64,000 bases of DNA from Negadavirga shengliensis (lineage in GTDB: Bacteria > Bacteroidota > Bacteroidia > Cytophagales > Cyclobacteriaceae), in the NCBI RefSeq assembly GCF_042652345.1, contig NZ_JBHSJJ010000008.1, positions 186,001-250,000 of the forward strand, given 5' to 3'. The first letter of the stretch is position 1; each line of letters begins with the position of its first letter. Below the pieces are notes generated by a model. It was not told the origin of the DNA and made no database searches. It was given only the letters and a program-made list of their open reading frames with translations. Shown in pieces: positions 51,588 to 59,984 of the stretch. The translations under genes and the position numbers were made by a program.

Positions 51588-52697
51588 TCAGCTGATTTTT
51601 TCAAATGCGCTTTCCATATCACTGATAAGGTCCTCGATGTTTTCCAAGCCGACAGAAAGCCGGATAAGATTAGGGAGGGTTTTGGATCCCGGCCCCTCTA
51701 CTTTGGCCCTCCTTTCAATGAGACTTTCCACGCCTCCCAGGCTTGTGGCATTGGTGAAATATTGGAGATTGGCGATAAATTGATCTGTTTTATCAGCACT
51801 TCCTTTGAACAAGAATGACAGGACTCCCCCGAAACCTGACATCTGCATTTTGGCGGTGCGGTGGCCGGGATTGGAAGGTAAACCCGGGTAGTAAACTTCA
51901 TCTATCCTGGGGTGGGATTCCAAAAAACCGGCCAGCCGCGTGGCATTTTCTTCATGGCCCTTCATGCGGTACGGAAGGGTTTTTATGCTTCTTACGAGCA
52001 GGTAACAGTCGAAAGGAGATGGAACGGCCCCACCAATGGATTGGATGGTTTTTATTTTTTCCCAGATTTTATTTTCTGTTTTGGTTACCAGGATACCTCC
52101 GATCACATCACTGTGTCCCCCTATAAATTTCGTATTGCTGTGCATGACCATGTCCGCTCCCCATGCAAGAGGGTTTTGGAATATGGGTGTGGCAAAAGTA
52201 CTGTCACAGACCACCGGGATATTTTTCTTATGGGCAATATCCGACAATGCCCTGATGTCGGATATCTGTAAAAGTGGATTGGAAGGTGTTTCTATCCACA
52301 ACAATCCTGTATGGGGCTTCAGGGATTTCTCCACGGTTTCCGGTTGTGTAAGATCCACAAAATCCACGCTGAGCTTGTCTTTGAATACTTCTGTGAGTAG
52401 CCGCCTGAGCCCATGGTACATGTCATTTGGGGCAATCACGTGGGTTCCTACCGGAAGTGCCTGAAAAACCGCCATACCGGCGGCGTTGCCGGAAGAAAAT
52501 GCGGCTGCATCGGCTCCCGTTTCCAGCGAAGCCATCACTTTTTCAAGAGATTCTCTGTTGGGGTTTTCCAGCCTGCTATAGACCATGGACCCCTCATGAT
52601 GCATAAAAGTGGTGGAAAGGGTAATGGGTTGGATTACGGGCTTCCTGGAATCCGTGATTTGGTTGCCGGCATGTATGGCCAAAGTTTCTGTTTTCAT
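51588..52697 (-). CDS. Cystathionine gamma-synthase/lyase-like PLP enzyme
   Basis: The 369-residue protein is a Cys/Met metabolism PLP enzyme: TLAIHAGNQ, YSRLENPNRESLEKVMA, AAFSSGNAAGMAVFQAL, GLLWIETPSNPLLQISDI, DSTFATPIFQNPLAWGADMVMHS followed by NTKFIGGHSDVIGG with the PLP lysine at the NTKF position, and SVGLENIEDLISDM. It handles sulfur amino acids, as synthase, gamma-lyase or beta-lyase; sequence alone does not decide. A 35-residue membrane peptide gene lies upstream on the same strand, then the flavoreductase, so the three may be in one transcript. Confidence 0.88.
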   Translation of the reverse strand: MKTETLAIHAGNQITDSRKPVIQPITLSTTFMHHEGSMVYSRLENPNRESLEKVMASLETGADAAAFSSGNAAGMAVFQALPVGTHVIAPNDMYHGLRRLLTEVFKDKLSVDFVDLTQPETVEKSLKPHTGLLWIETPSNPLLQISDIRALSDIAHKKNIPVVCDSTFATPIFQNPLAWGADMVMHSNTKFIGGHSDVIGGILVTKTENKIWEKIKTIQSIGGAVPSPFDCYLLVRSIKTLPYRMKGHEENATRLAGFLESHPRIDEVYYPGLPSNPGHRTAKMQMSGFGGVLSFLFKGSADKTDQFIANLQYFTNATSLGGVESLIERRAKVEGPGSKTLPNLIRLSVGLENIEDLISDMESAFEKIS

Positions 52698-52758
52698 AAT
52701 GAATACGTTTTTGTATAAAAATAGAGAAAAATAGGAGTTTGTCCCTTTCAGGCATCAA

Positions 52759-52866
52759 TTAAATGATACGGGCAGCGATGATGATAGAAGCAATCAGCAA
52801 AAGCAAGGCCACGAAGTCTGCGATTCTTCTGATGGCAAGGAAAAGTAATTTTCTTTGTTTTTGCAT
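52759..52866 (-). CDS. 35-residue single-span membrane peptide
   Basis: Between the flavoreductase stop (52881) and the PLP gene start (52697), the minus strand holds ATG at 52866 to TAA at 52759. The product is a basic start (MQKQRKLLFLAIRR), one hydrophobic helix (IADFVALLLLIASIIIAAR) and a short end. There is no family match by eye. Its size and position fit a real small membrane protein, possibly an accessory of the adjacent reductase. Upstream context AATAATAGCAAAATC has no Shine-Dalgarno, as usual here. Confidence 0.5.
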   Translation of the reverse strand: MQKQRKLLFLAIRRIADFVALLLLIASIIIAARII

Positions 52867-52880
52867 GATTTTGCTATTAT

Positions 52881-54188
52881 TTATACCATTTCAAATCTTT
52901 CCGCATATATGTTTCTCCAATCTATTCCTTTGTTTCTCAGGGCCAATTCTGCCACATCCATCATAATTTCCGGTCCGCAAATAAAATAATCATAGCTGTT
53001 GACTTCCTCCGGGAGGTATTTTCCGATAAGCTCTTTTGATATCAAGCCTTTTTCCCCTTCCCAGGATGCATGCGGTTTTTCCAGCACGTGGATTACTTTT
53101 AAGTGGATCATGGATTGAAGGTTTTCCAGTTTTTCCCTGAAAGGGATTTTCTCCCAATTTTCATTGCCATAGATCAGCGTACATTTTCTGAAATCCTTTT
53201 TGTCTTTCAATGTTTCCAGTATACTGATAGCGGGAGTTATGCCAATCCCTCCCATGATAAGAAAGCAAGGTTTGTCTTTCAGGGTAAACGACCCATAGGG
53301 CCCCTCCAAAAAAGCCCTGCATCCCGGTTCCAGCTTTTTCCAGGCGGAGGTAAAATCCCCCAAGGCTTTGGCAGTGAGTTTTATTTCAGGGTCTTCTGTG
53401 CTGGAAGAGATAGAAAAAGGATGCTGTTGCAAGGAAAACGGCGAATTTTTGATGGTGATCCACACAAACTGCCCCGGTTGGAAGGATAACCTTTCCTGTT
53501 GGTGAGGGACTAGAGAAAGGGTATAACAGGAGTCACGTTGCTCAACGACTTCTTTGATAAAATAGGCTCTCTTTTTGTTTTTGTACGGCCTGATAAGCCG
53601 GGTATGGGCCAGCAAATAAGCCAGCGTTCCAAAAAACAATACAAAGAGGATTTTTTTCCATAAAGGCTCCATATAATGGCCCACTTGGAAAGCATGGGTG
53701 ATTCCTATAAAGATCATGAAAAACGCGAGAACCCCGTGGCCCAACCGCCATAATTCATAACTCATACCAAAACTCAATCTCCACAGACTGGTGGCAATGA
53801 GCAGGATCATCGCTACTGTTACTGCCGATAAGGCAAGTGCCCTGAGAAGATTTTCTGTAGGATCAAAATAAGAAATGAATTCCTGGTCAGCCAGAAGCAG
53901 CGTCGCCGGATGGGCCAAACAGAAAACAACGCCTATAATGCCCAATTCTTTGTGAAACTGAATGAGGTTGTCCACACCAAATGCCGGGGCCACGCTAACA
54001 AACCTTCCGGAGAACAAAAATTGCAAACCGGAAATGGAAAGCCCCAAAAAGCCCAGCACAACCCCGGTTTCCAGCAGGAACCCTCTATAATCAGGTAATT
54101 TACCCCCATATCCGATAACTACGGGGATCAGGGCTATTATAAAATAAAGGATTAACCAAAAAAATCCTCTTCTATAACCATATCTCAT
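52881..54188 (-). CDS. Ferric-reductase-like transmembrane flavoprotein
   Basis: The 435-residue protein has six N-terminal membrane helices with histidines in FHKELGIIGVVFCLAHPATLLL and WRLGHGVLAFFMIFIGITHAFQVGHY (in pieces), likely heme ligands. About residues 215-435 form an FNR module: FQPGQFVWITI, QQHPFSISS (FAD), GGIGITPAISIL (NAD(P)) and CGPEIMMDVAEL. It passes electrons from NAD(P)H through FAD and heme to an outside acceptor such as ferric iron. No Fe-S ferredoxin domain is fused. The downstream 35-residue membrane peptide may be linked. Confidence 0.88.
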   Translation of the reverse strand: MRYGYRRGFFWLILYFIIALIPVVIGYGGKLPDYRGFLLETGVVLGFLGLSISGLQFLFSGRFVSVAPAFGVDNLIQFHKELGIIGVVFCLAHPATLLLADQEFISYFDPTENLLRALALSAVTVAMILLIATSLWRLSFGMSYELWRLGHGVLAFFMIFIGITHAFQVGHYMEPLWKKILFVLFFGTLAYLLAHTRLIRPYKNKKRAYFIKEVVEQRDSCYTLSLVPHQQERLSFQPGQFVWITIKNSPFSLQQHPFSISSSTEDPEIKLTAKALGDFTSAWKKLEPGCRAFLEGPYGSFTLKDKPCFLIMGGIGITPAISILETLKDKKDFRKCTLIYGNENWEKIPFREKLENLQSMIHLKVIHVLEKPHASWEGEKGLISKELIGKYLPEEVNSYDYFICGPEIMMDVAELALRNKGIDWRNIYAERFEMV

Positions 54189-54260
54189 AAAAAGACATCA
54201 AGACGGTTCTTGATTTTTGGAAGTCAGGAACCAGTCGGTTATTGTGAAAACATGGGTGAA

Positions 54261-54740
54261 TTACCTGATCCTGTCCACTGAACGGACCAGCATCTCATCT
54301 TTTCTGATGAACCTGTTGGCAATGATATTCATGATGAGCGCAAAAATGATGCTATAAAAACCGATGACATATGCCCCGCTTACTTTTGGGTTGAAATCCA
54401 GGTTCGCCTGATAGCTCACAAAAACAGCAAGCCCCAGGGTCGTTCCCATTACCAAGGCATTTATCATGTTGAGGAACAGCTGTCTCTTTCTGTTTCTGTA
54501 CTGCATAAGGCTATAAAGGGCCAGTATTCCGGCGGCGATGGCCAATATGCCTATGTAATAATTTCCGGATTTCGATATGATTTCCCCATCAGGGACGCTT
54601 TTGACGGTCAGGTACCATGCGGTGAGGTCCATGGCTTGGGTTTGGCCAGGATTTACCTGAAACCATATGGGAAGGAAAACTACAGCGACCATGGCCAATG
54701 CCACTAAAAACAGGAAAATACTCTGAACACGTTGTATCAT
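54261..54740 (-). CDS. DUF4293 family membrane protein
   Basis: The 159-residue protein has four membrane helices. The start MIQRVQSIFLFLVALAMVAV is characteristic of DUF4293, a family confined to Bacteroidota. Helix 3 begins LFLNMINALVMGTTLGLAVFV and the tail has RFIRKDEMLVRSVDRIR. The function is unknown. truA lies divergently with about 100 bases between, where a -7 element for truA is visible. Confidence 0.88.
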   Translation of the reverse strand: MIQRVQSIFLFLVALAMVAVVFLPIWFQVNPGQTQAMDLTAWYLTVKSVPDGEIISKSGNYYIGILAIAAGILALYSLMQYRNRKRQLFLNMINALVMGTTLGLAVFVSYQANLDFNPKVSGAYVIGFYSIIFALIMNIIANRFIRKDEMLVRSVDRIR

Positions 54741-54826
54741 AATTTATAACTTTTGACAAATAAAACGGGTTATTTGATTTTTCGCAAGGAATAGTTGAAA
54801 TGGCATTTTAATTTTGGACATAATCC

Positions 54827-54834
54827 TATCTTTG
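54827..54834 (+). promoter_or_regulatory. Possible -7 elements of truA
   Basis: TATCTTTG here and TAATTTTG at 54809-54816 both match TAnnTTTG exactly. Neither has TTG at the standard distance. Use of the downstream one would give an almost leaderless mRNA with ATG at 54843 or 54852. Confidence 0.35.
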
Positions 54835-54842
54835 TGACCATC

Positions 54843-55598
54843 ATGACTCATATGCGCAGATATTTTCTGGAAGTGGCCTATCAGGGTACCCGCTATCATG
54901 GCTGGCAGATCCAACAGAATGCCAGGTCAGTTCAGGAAGAGATACAAAATGCACTTTCCACTTTGTTGAGGTGTAGCATAGCAACGATGGGAAGCGGCAG
55001 GACAGATACAGGTGTTCATGCGCTGCAACAATTTTTACATTTTGATTATGGGGGAGAAATAGTGGGCGGAGACTTCATTAAGCGGATCAACGCCATATTG
55101 CCCCATGATATTGCCGTTTTGGATTTGCGGAAGGTAGTGCCGGAAGCCCATGCGAGATTTGATGCCCTGGCAAGGAAATATGAGTACCACATGGTCGCAA
55201 GAAAAGACCCTTTCTCCAAAAACCTGGCCTGGCACTGTTTTTACGAACTGGATGTGGAAGCGATGGACAAGGCTGCGGCCCTGCTCATGGAATACCGGGA
55301 TTTTGAATGCTTCAGCAAGATGAAGACAGAAGTCAACCATTTCCATTGTGAAATAAAAGAGGCCTTTTGGGAACAAAATGAGGGCAGAATGATATTTCAT
55401 ATTATGGCCAACCGGTTTTTGAGAGGGATGGTGCGGGCGGTTGTAGGAACCCTGGTAGAGATCGGCAGAGGAAAAATGGAAGTGGAGGGAATCAGGGAAG
55501 TGATAGAGAGCCGGAGCAGGTCTAAAGCGGGACCTTCTGTTCCTCCAGACGGGTTGTATTTGAGTCAGGTAATTTATCCACAACGGATTTTTGTATAA
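54843..55598 (+). CDS. truA: tRNA pseudouridine(38-40) synthase
   Basis: The ATG at 54843 (or the one at 54852, starting MRRYFLEVAYQGT) gives about 250 residues; the longer open frame upstream runs through the promoter. Marks are RYHGWQIQQNARSVQEEI, GSGRTDTGVHALQQ (catalytic Asp), HARFDALARKYEYHMVARKDPF (in pieces), FSKMKTEVNHFHCEI and MVRAVVGTLVEIGRGK. TruA modifies the anticodon arm. The ABC exporter gene begins 13 bases after its stop, so they may be cotranscribed. Confidence 0.96.
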   Translation: MTHMRRYFLEVAYQGTRYHGWQIQQNARSVQEEIQNALSTLLRCSIATMGSGRTDTGVHALQQFLHFDYGGEIVGGDFIKRINAILPHDIAVLDLRKVVPEAHARFDALARKYEYHMVARKDPFSKNLAWHCFYELDVEAMDKAAALLMEYRDFECFSKMKTEVNHFHCEIKEAFWEQNEGRMIFHIMANRFLRGMVRAVVGTLVEIGRGKMEVEGIREVIESRSRSKAGPSVPPDGLYLSQVIYPQRIFV

Positions 55599-55610
55599 AA
55601 AGACACAGTT

Positions 55611-57386
55611 TTGGGTTTAGAAAAAGAAAATGTGAAAAGCGGGGATATTTTGGATCTCCGGGTGCTTAGGAAACTTTATGAGTTTGTCAGCCCATACAAA
55701 TTCAGGTTTTATTTCCTGGTATTTTTGACTGTGGCCCTTGCGGTGCTTGCCCCGACCAGGCCTCTGTTTATCCAAATTGCCATAGATGATTACGTGGCGG
55801 TCGGAGATAGGCAGGGATTGCTGTGGATGATTTACCTGCTTATCGGTTTGATGGTCCTTCACTCCGTCGTCCAGTTTGCCCATACGTATCTGTCAGGCTG
55901 GCTTGGTCAGGTGATCATCCGTGATATCCGGGTAAAGCTTTATAAACATTTGTTAAAGATGCGCCTGAAGTTTTTTGATAACACTCCTATCGGAAGGCTG
56001 GTGACCCGTAATATTTCTGATGTGGAGACTTTGTCAGATGTATTCAGTGAGGGCTTGGCCGCGATCATAGGCGACTTGTTGCAACTGGTCTCGATCTTGC
56101 TGGTGATGTTTTTAGTGGATTGGAAATTGACGCTGGTGAGCCTCTGCACGTTGCCTTTACTGATCATTTCCACTTATATTTTTAAAGAAAAAGTAAAGGT
56201 GGCATTCAATGATGTGAGAAATGCCGTATCCAATTTAAATGCGTTCCTGCAGGAACACATTACGGGGATGAGTATCATTCAGATATTCAACCGGGAAAAA
56301 AGGGAGTATGAAAAGTTCAAAAACATCAATAAAGAACACCGAAAAGCCCATTTAAAATCGGTACTTTATTATTCCATCTATTATCCCGTGGCGGAAATCA
56401 TCCAAGCAATAGGTATTGGATTGGTTGTATGGTATGGTGCCACAGGGGTTTTTGATTTGGATATCAAGGTGGGTGTATTGATTTCATTTATCATGTATCT
56501 GCAATTGTTCTTCAGACCAATAAGGATGTTAGCGGACCGGTTCAATACGTTACAAATGGGTGTGGTGAGTTCATCAAGAATTTTTAAATTATTGGAGAAT
56601 AAAGATCAGATCCCCAATGAAGGCAAGTTTGCTCCCGAAAAAATCCAGGGAAACATACAATTCCAGAACGTATGGTTTGCCTATGACAAGGAAGAGTGGG
56701 TACTGAAAGACATTAATTTTGAGGTAAAGCATGGGGAGACCATTGCGCTGGTCGGCGCCACGGGTGCAGGAAAATCTTCCATCATCAACCTTATCAGCAG
56801 GTTTTATGACATCAACAGCGGCAGTATAAAAGTGGATGGTACGGATGTCAAAGATTATGAACTGTCCACCTTGAGAAAACATGTAGGTGTGGTTTTGCAG
56901 GATGTTTTTTTGTTTTCAGATACCATATACCGTAACATTACTATGGGAAATCCCGCTATCACGAAAGAACAGGTTCACTATGCTGCTGAGCTTGTTGGGG
57001 CGGGGAGATTCATAGAAAAATTGCCTGGCGGGCTTGATTATGACGTTAAGGAAAGAGGGGCGACTTTGTCGGTAGGACAGCGGCAGCTGGTTTCTTTTGT
57101 CAGGGCAATGGTCTATAACCCTGAAATTATTATACTGGACGAAGCCACTTCTTCAGTGGATACCGAAACTGAAGAACTGATCCAAAAAGCCATTGAGAAA
57201 ATGATGCAGGGCAGGACGTCAATCATTATCGCACATCGGCTTTCCACCATTCAAAAAGCGGATAAGATCATTGTATTGCATCAGGGGGAGATAAAAGAAA
57301 TCGGTACCCATGAGGAATTGTTGAGGCAGGATGGGTATTATGCCCAGTTACATCAGATGCAGCTGAAATCCATGGTGATAGGATAA
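55611..57386 (+). CDS. ABC exporter, heterodimer-type half transporter
   Basis: The most 5' start is a TTG at 55611 (GLEKENVKSGD); a GTG at 55632 is the alternative, and no ATG occurs before the first helix. The 591-residue protein has six membrane helices in about 30-330, then Walker A GATGAGKSS, signature LSVGQRQL and Walker B IIILDEATSSVD, H-loop AHRLSTIQ. The LSVGQ signature and D-loop SSVD are usual in LmrA/YheI/BmrA-like exporters. Substrate is unknown. It follows truA by 13 bases. Confidence 0.88.
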   Translation: MGLEKENVKSGDILDLRVLRKLYEFVSPYKFRFYFLVFLTVALAVLAPTRPLFIQIAIDDYVAVGDRQGLLWMIYLLIGLMVLHSVVQFAHTYLSGWLGQVIIRDIRVKLYKHLLKMRLKFFDNTPIGRLVTRNISDVETLSDVFSEGLAAIIGDLLQLVSILLVMFLVDWKLTLVSLCTLPLLIISTYIFKEKVKVAFNDVRNAVSNLNAFLQEHITGMSIIQIFNREKREYEKFKNINKEHRKAHLKSVLYYSIYYPVAEIIQAIGIGLVVWYGATGVFDLDIKVGVLISFIMYLQLFFRPIRMLADRFNTLQMGVVSSSRIFKLLENKDQIPNEGKFAPEKIQGNIQFQNVWFAYDKEEWVLKDINFEVKHGETIALVGATGAGKSSIINLISRFYDINSGSIKVDGTDVKDYELSTLRKHVGVVLQDVFLFSDTIYRNITMGNPAITKEQVHYAAELVGAGRFIEKLPGGLDYDVKERGATLSVGQRQLVSFVRAMVYNPEIIILDEATSSVDTETEELIQKAIEKMMQGRTSIIIAHRLSTIQKADKIIVLHQGEIKEIGTHEELLRQDGYYAQLHQMQLKSMVIG

Positions 57387-57451
57387 TTTCGAAAAAGTTT
57401 CAGCTACTCTTCGCAACACGGGGGAGGTAGTATCCGTTCGTAAACCAAGTT

Positions 57452-58063
57452 ATGGAAAATCTACTGAAGAATTTAATGAAACCATTGGTGTTTTTTATTT
57501 TACTCATGGCGCCACTGGCCGCCTTGGCCCAGCAACATCATCTGGGCATAAGGGCAGGCGAGCCTTTTGCCATTACGTATAAGACTTTTCTTGACGAGCA
57601 GTTTTCGGCTGAGGCCATGGTAGGAAGAGGTGGCCCTAACAGTACACAATATTATAGGAGGGCCTTTGAAAACAGCAGGCCGGTTAGTTCTGCCATATAT
57701 ACTGGTCAAAGCACCTCAGACGCATTATCCCTTCATGCCAGACTGGCTTACAATGAGGATATCAGCTCGGAATTCAATATCACCGAGGGGCAGCTTTTTG
57801 GGTATGCAGGAGTGGGTGCAATGCTGAGGAGTGTGCGGGTAAATTACGTATACCACACCCCAAGCCCTACCACAGAGGGGCAATTCAGAAATGATCACCG
57901 GACCAACATCGATTTTGGACCGGAAGCATTTATCGGGTCAGAGTATTATTTTGAGGATTTCCCTATCAGCGTGTTTGCGGAGGTGGGCATGTTTTTGGAG
58001 GTTGTGGACAGACCGGGCCATATCAAACTTCTGGGAGGTATAGGCGCCAGGTATTTATTTTGA
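57452..58063 (+). CDS. Outer-membrane beta-barrel protein, unknown function
   Basis: The 203-residue product starts at ATG 57452, with an internal ATG at 57476 that gives a tidier signal peptide (MKPLVFFILLMAPLAALAQ). The mature protein has paired strands such as HHLGIRAGEPFAITYKTFL, FSAEAMVGRG, GYAGVGAMLRSV, and ends LLGGIGARYLF with a final Phe. The pattern suggests an eight-strand barrel. No function can be named. The next gene begins just after the stop. Confidence 0.65.
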   Translation: MENLLKNLMKPLVFFILLMAPLAALAQQHHLGIRAGEPFAITYKTFLDEQFSAEAMVGRGGPNSTQYYRRAFENSRPVSSAIYTGQSTSDALSLHARLAYNEDISSEFNITEGQLFGYAGVGAMLRSVRVNYVYHTPSPTTEGQFRNDHRTNIDFGPEAFIGSEYYFEDFPISVFAEVGMFLEVVDRPGHIKLLGGIGARYLF

Positions 58064-58065
58064 AG

Positions 58066-58578
58066 ATGAAGAGGACAGGAATACTTCTCGCCATAGTTGT
58101 TTTTGGAGGGTTAATGTTGCTTATTTATGGTTTTATGGGGGGATTTAAAGAAGTGGAGATCAGCCTGGAGAACTGTACAACGATCCGTCTTATGGGTGTG
58201 GACTATCACGGTACGCCACAGGATAAAGCACTTGGAGCTGCATTTAGGAAGGTGGAAGCTGCTGGATCTGAAGACAATCCTCTCCACACCGTATATTTTG
58301 TGGAGCCGGCGGGGAAAAGAGATACGCTCCATGTGTTTGTGGGAGTAGAAGCAAACGGTGCTTTAAATGATAAATCAGAATGGGATACCATCAGTTTTAG
58401 TTGTAATCAAGCAGTTTTGGCGACCATAGAGGCCCACAGGTTGGTGATGCCGGGGCCTGAAAATGTCAAAGAAAAGATGGCTGTTTTTGCCAGAGAGAAC
58501 GGAGTTGAATTGCAGGGAATATATATTGACAAGATAATTGCTTCGGATAAGGTGGAAATATGGGCGCCTGTAAAATAA
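58066..58578 (+). CDS. Membrane-anchored protein, possibly GyrI-like
   Basis: The ATG at 58066 gives 170 residues. One N-terminal helix (GILLAIVVFGGLMLLIYGF) is followed by an alpha+beta domain that begins EVEISLENCTTIRLMGVDYHGT and ends DKIIASDKVEIWAPVK. The VEIWAPVK ending and an internal repeat-like arrangement recall the SOUL/GyrI effector-binding fold, as in AraC-type C-terminal domains, but the match is weak. It sits 2 bases after the barrel gene and before the collagen-like lipoproteins. Confidence 0.5.
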   Translation: MKRTGILLAIVVFGGLMLLIYGFMGGFKEVEISLENCTTIRLMGVDYHGTPQDKALGAAFRKVEAAGSEDNPLHTVYFVEPAGKRDTLHVFVGVEANGALNDKSEWDTISFSCNQAVLATIEAHRLVMPGPENVKEKMAVFARENGVELQGIYIDKIIASDKVEIWAPVK

Positions 58579-58644
58579 ACGTTGGTATGATTTTTAGTGG
58601 ATGACATTGCGTAAATATGTAGCACGAAAATAAAATTGGATATT

Positions 58645-59175
58645 ATGAAAAAAAACAAAATGGGATTTTTGAATTTGACCATGATAGGCGTTGGTCTTTT
58701 TCTGATATTGAGTTGTGAAGGCCCTCCAGGCCCTCCCGGCGCTGACGGCGCGGATGGTGTCAACATCGTGGGTGATGTTTTCGAAATCGTGGGCACATTC
58801 AATGCCCAGGGTAATTTCGGCATATATGATGAGTTCGGGTTTGAAGTTTTGGAATCGGACAAGGTCCTGATCTATAGACTGGATGGCGTGGACGATGATC
58901 TGGATGTGTGGCGGCTTCTTCCCCAAATCGTGTTTCACCAAAACGGTATATTCAATTATTCCTTTGATTTCACACTGGTGGATTACACCGTATTTATCGA
59001 GGGTAATTTTGATCTGACCACTCTGGGACCGGAATGGACCGAAGACCAGGTTTTTCGTGTGTTGGTGGTGCCGGCAGACTTTATCAACGCCAGATTGGAT
59101 CTGGCTGACCATGACGCCATGATCAAGTTGCTGGGGGTGGATACAAAAGATATCCCAAGAATCATGCTAAACTAG
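58645..59175 (+). CDS. Collagen-like lipoprotein 1
   Basis: The ATG at 58645 gives 176 residues; a TTG three codons earlier is less likely. The lipobox ILSC is followed at once by the triplets GPPGPPGADGADG, a collagen-like motif. A beta-rich domain of about 140 residues follows (VWRLLPQIVFHQNGIFNYS and FIEGNFDLTTLGPEWTEDQV). This domain is shared with the lipoprotein encoded 155 bases downstream, so the pair is a duplication. The triplet tract is too short for a true triple helix on its own. The function is unknown. Confidence 0.75.
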   Translation: MKKNKMGFLNLTMIGVGLFLILSCEGPPGPPGADGADGVNIVGDVFEIVGTFNAQGNFGIYDEFGFEVLESDKVLIYRLDGVDDDLDVWRLLPQIVFHQNGIFNYSFDFTLVDYTVFIEGNFDLTTLGPEWTEDQVFRVLVVPADFINARLDLADHDAMIKLLGVDTKDIPRIMLN

Positions 59176-59207
59176 TAGGGGACAAATTCCCTACAGCCAT
59201 AAAAGAT

Positions 59208-59247
59208 AAAAAAAGCAGCTTATTATTGAAAATAGGCTGCTTTTTTT
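59208..59247 (+). terminator. Terminator after collagen-like lipoprotein 1
   Basis: AGCAGC (59214-59219) pairs with GCTGCT (59236-59241), extended by TTATT/AATA, and is followed by seven T residues. It lies about 38 bases after the lipoprotein stop, so the second lipoprotein needs its own promoter. Confidence 0.78.
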
Positions 59248-59330
59248 GGGTATAAAATATTGGAAAAGAAAAAATATCGCTTTATCTTTCAAAAGGTGGG
59301 ATTCAATTAATAGACCATAACTTAATTTAT

Positions 59331-59891
59331 ATGAAAAAGATTTTACTATTGTTGTTTTTGGCCGGTATTTTCATGTTACCCGCCTGCGAAGGTCCGGAAG
59401 GACCCCAAGGACCTCCGGGTTTTGATGGGAGGGATGGTGAAGACGGTGAAGACGGTGAGGATGGGCTCACACTGCTGAATTTGGTATTTGAAGTAGAGGT
59501 TGATTTTACGGAGGAGAATGAGTATTCGGTTACTTTTCCTTTCGAGATATACCCCGACGACAATTTATTGGTTTTTCTGGAATGGGGGTTAAGCAATGGG
59601 AATTCTGTGTGGAGACCGTTGCCACAAACGGTTTTCTTCGGTGAAGGCGCGGTTTTGACCTATAATTACCAATACAGTTATGAGTTTTTGAGCATTTTTC
59701 TGGAGGCCAATTTTGATCCGACTGAACTGGAGGAGGAATGGACGCAAAGTCAATATCTGCGTATTGTCTATCTTCCCGGTTACTTTCTTGGAGAAAATGA
59801 GAGGGTGGATCTCAGCGACTTTGACGCTATAATGAATTATATAGGCAAGGGGGAAAAGGATATTGTGAAAATGGAGAAAAGAACCCGGTAA
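59331..59891 (+). CDS. Collagen-like lipoprotein 2
   Basis: The 186-residue product has the lipobox LPAC, followed by GPEGPQGPPGFDGRDGEDG and two more EDG triplets, then a beta-rich domain with VWRPLPQTVFFGEGAVLTY and FLEANFDPTELEEEWTQSQYL that matches lipoprotein 1. The EDG triplets are encoded by nearly identical 9-base units (59439-59465), which could vary in number without a frameshift. The protein should be anchored in the inner or outer membrane. The two copies probably bind or space some envelope component. Confidence 0.75.
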   Translation: MKKILLLLFLAGIFMLPACEGPEGPQGPPGFDGRDGEDGEDGEDGLTLLNLVFEVEVDFTEENEYSVTFPFEIYPDDNLLVFLEWGLSNGNSVWRPLPQTVFFGEGAVLTYNYQYSYEFLSIFLEANFDPTELEEEWTQSQYLRIVYLPGYFLGENERVDLSDFDAIMNYIGKGEKDIVKMEKRTR

Positions 59892-59916
59892 ATCAGGATA
59901 AAATTTCAGAAGCATG

Positions 59917-59958
59917 AGAGTCCTTCAACTACGGTTAGGAGGGCTTTTTTATTTTTTT
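59917..59958 (+). terminator. Terminator after collagen-like lipoprotein 2
   Basis: AGTCCT (59919-59924) pairs with AGGGCT (59940-59945, one G-T pair), followed by TTTTTTATTTTTTTT. The hemE start lies 27 bases beyond. Confidence 0.65.
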
Positions 59959-59972
59959 TCATATTCTTCATT

Positions 59973-59980
59973 TATATTTG
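59973..59980 (+). promoter_or_regulatory. Possible -7 element directly before hemE
   Basis: TATATTTG matches TAnnTTTG exactly and ends 4 bases before the hemE ATG at 59985, which predicts a leaderless or near-leaderless mRNA. No TTG is present at the usual -33 distance. Confidence 0.3.
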
Positions 59981-59984
59981 TTTC

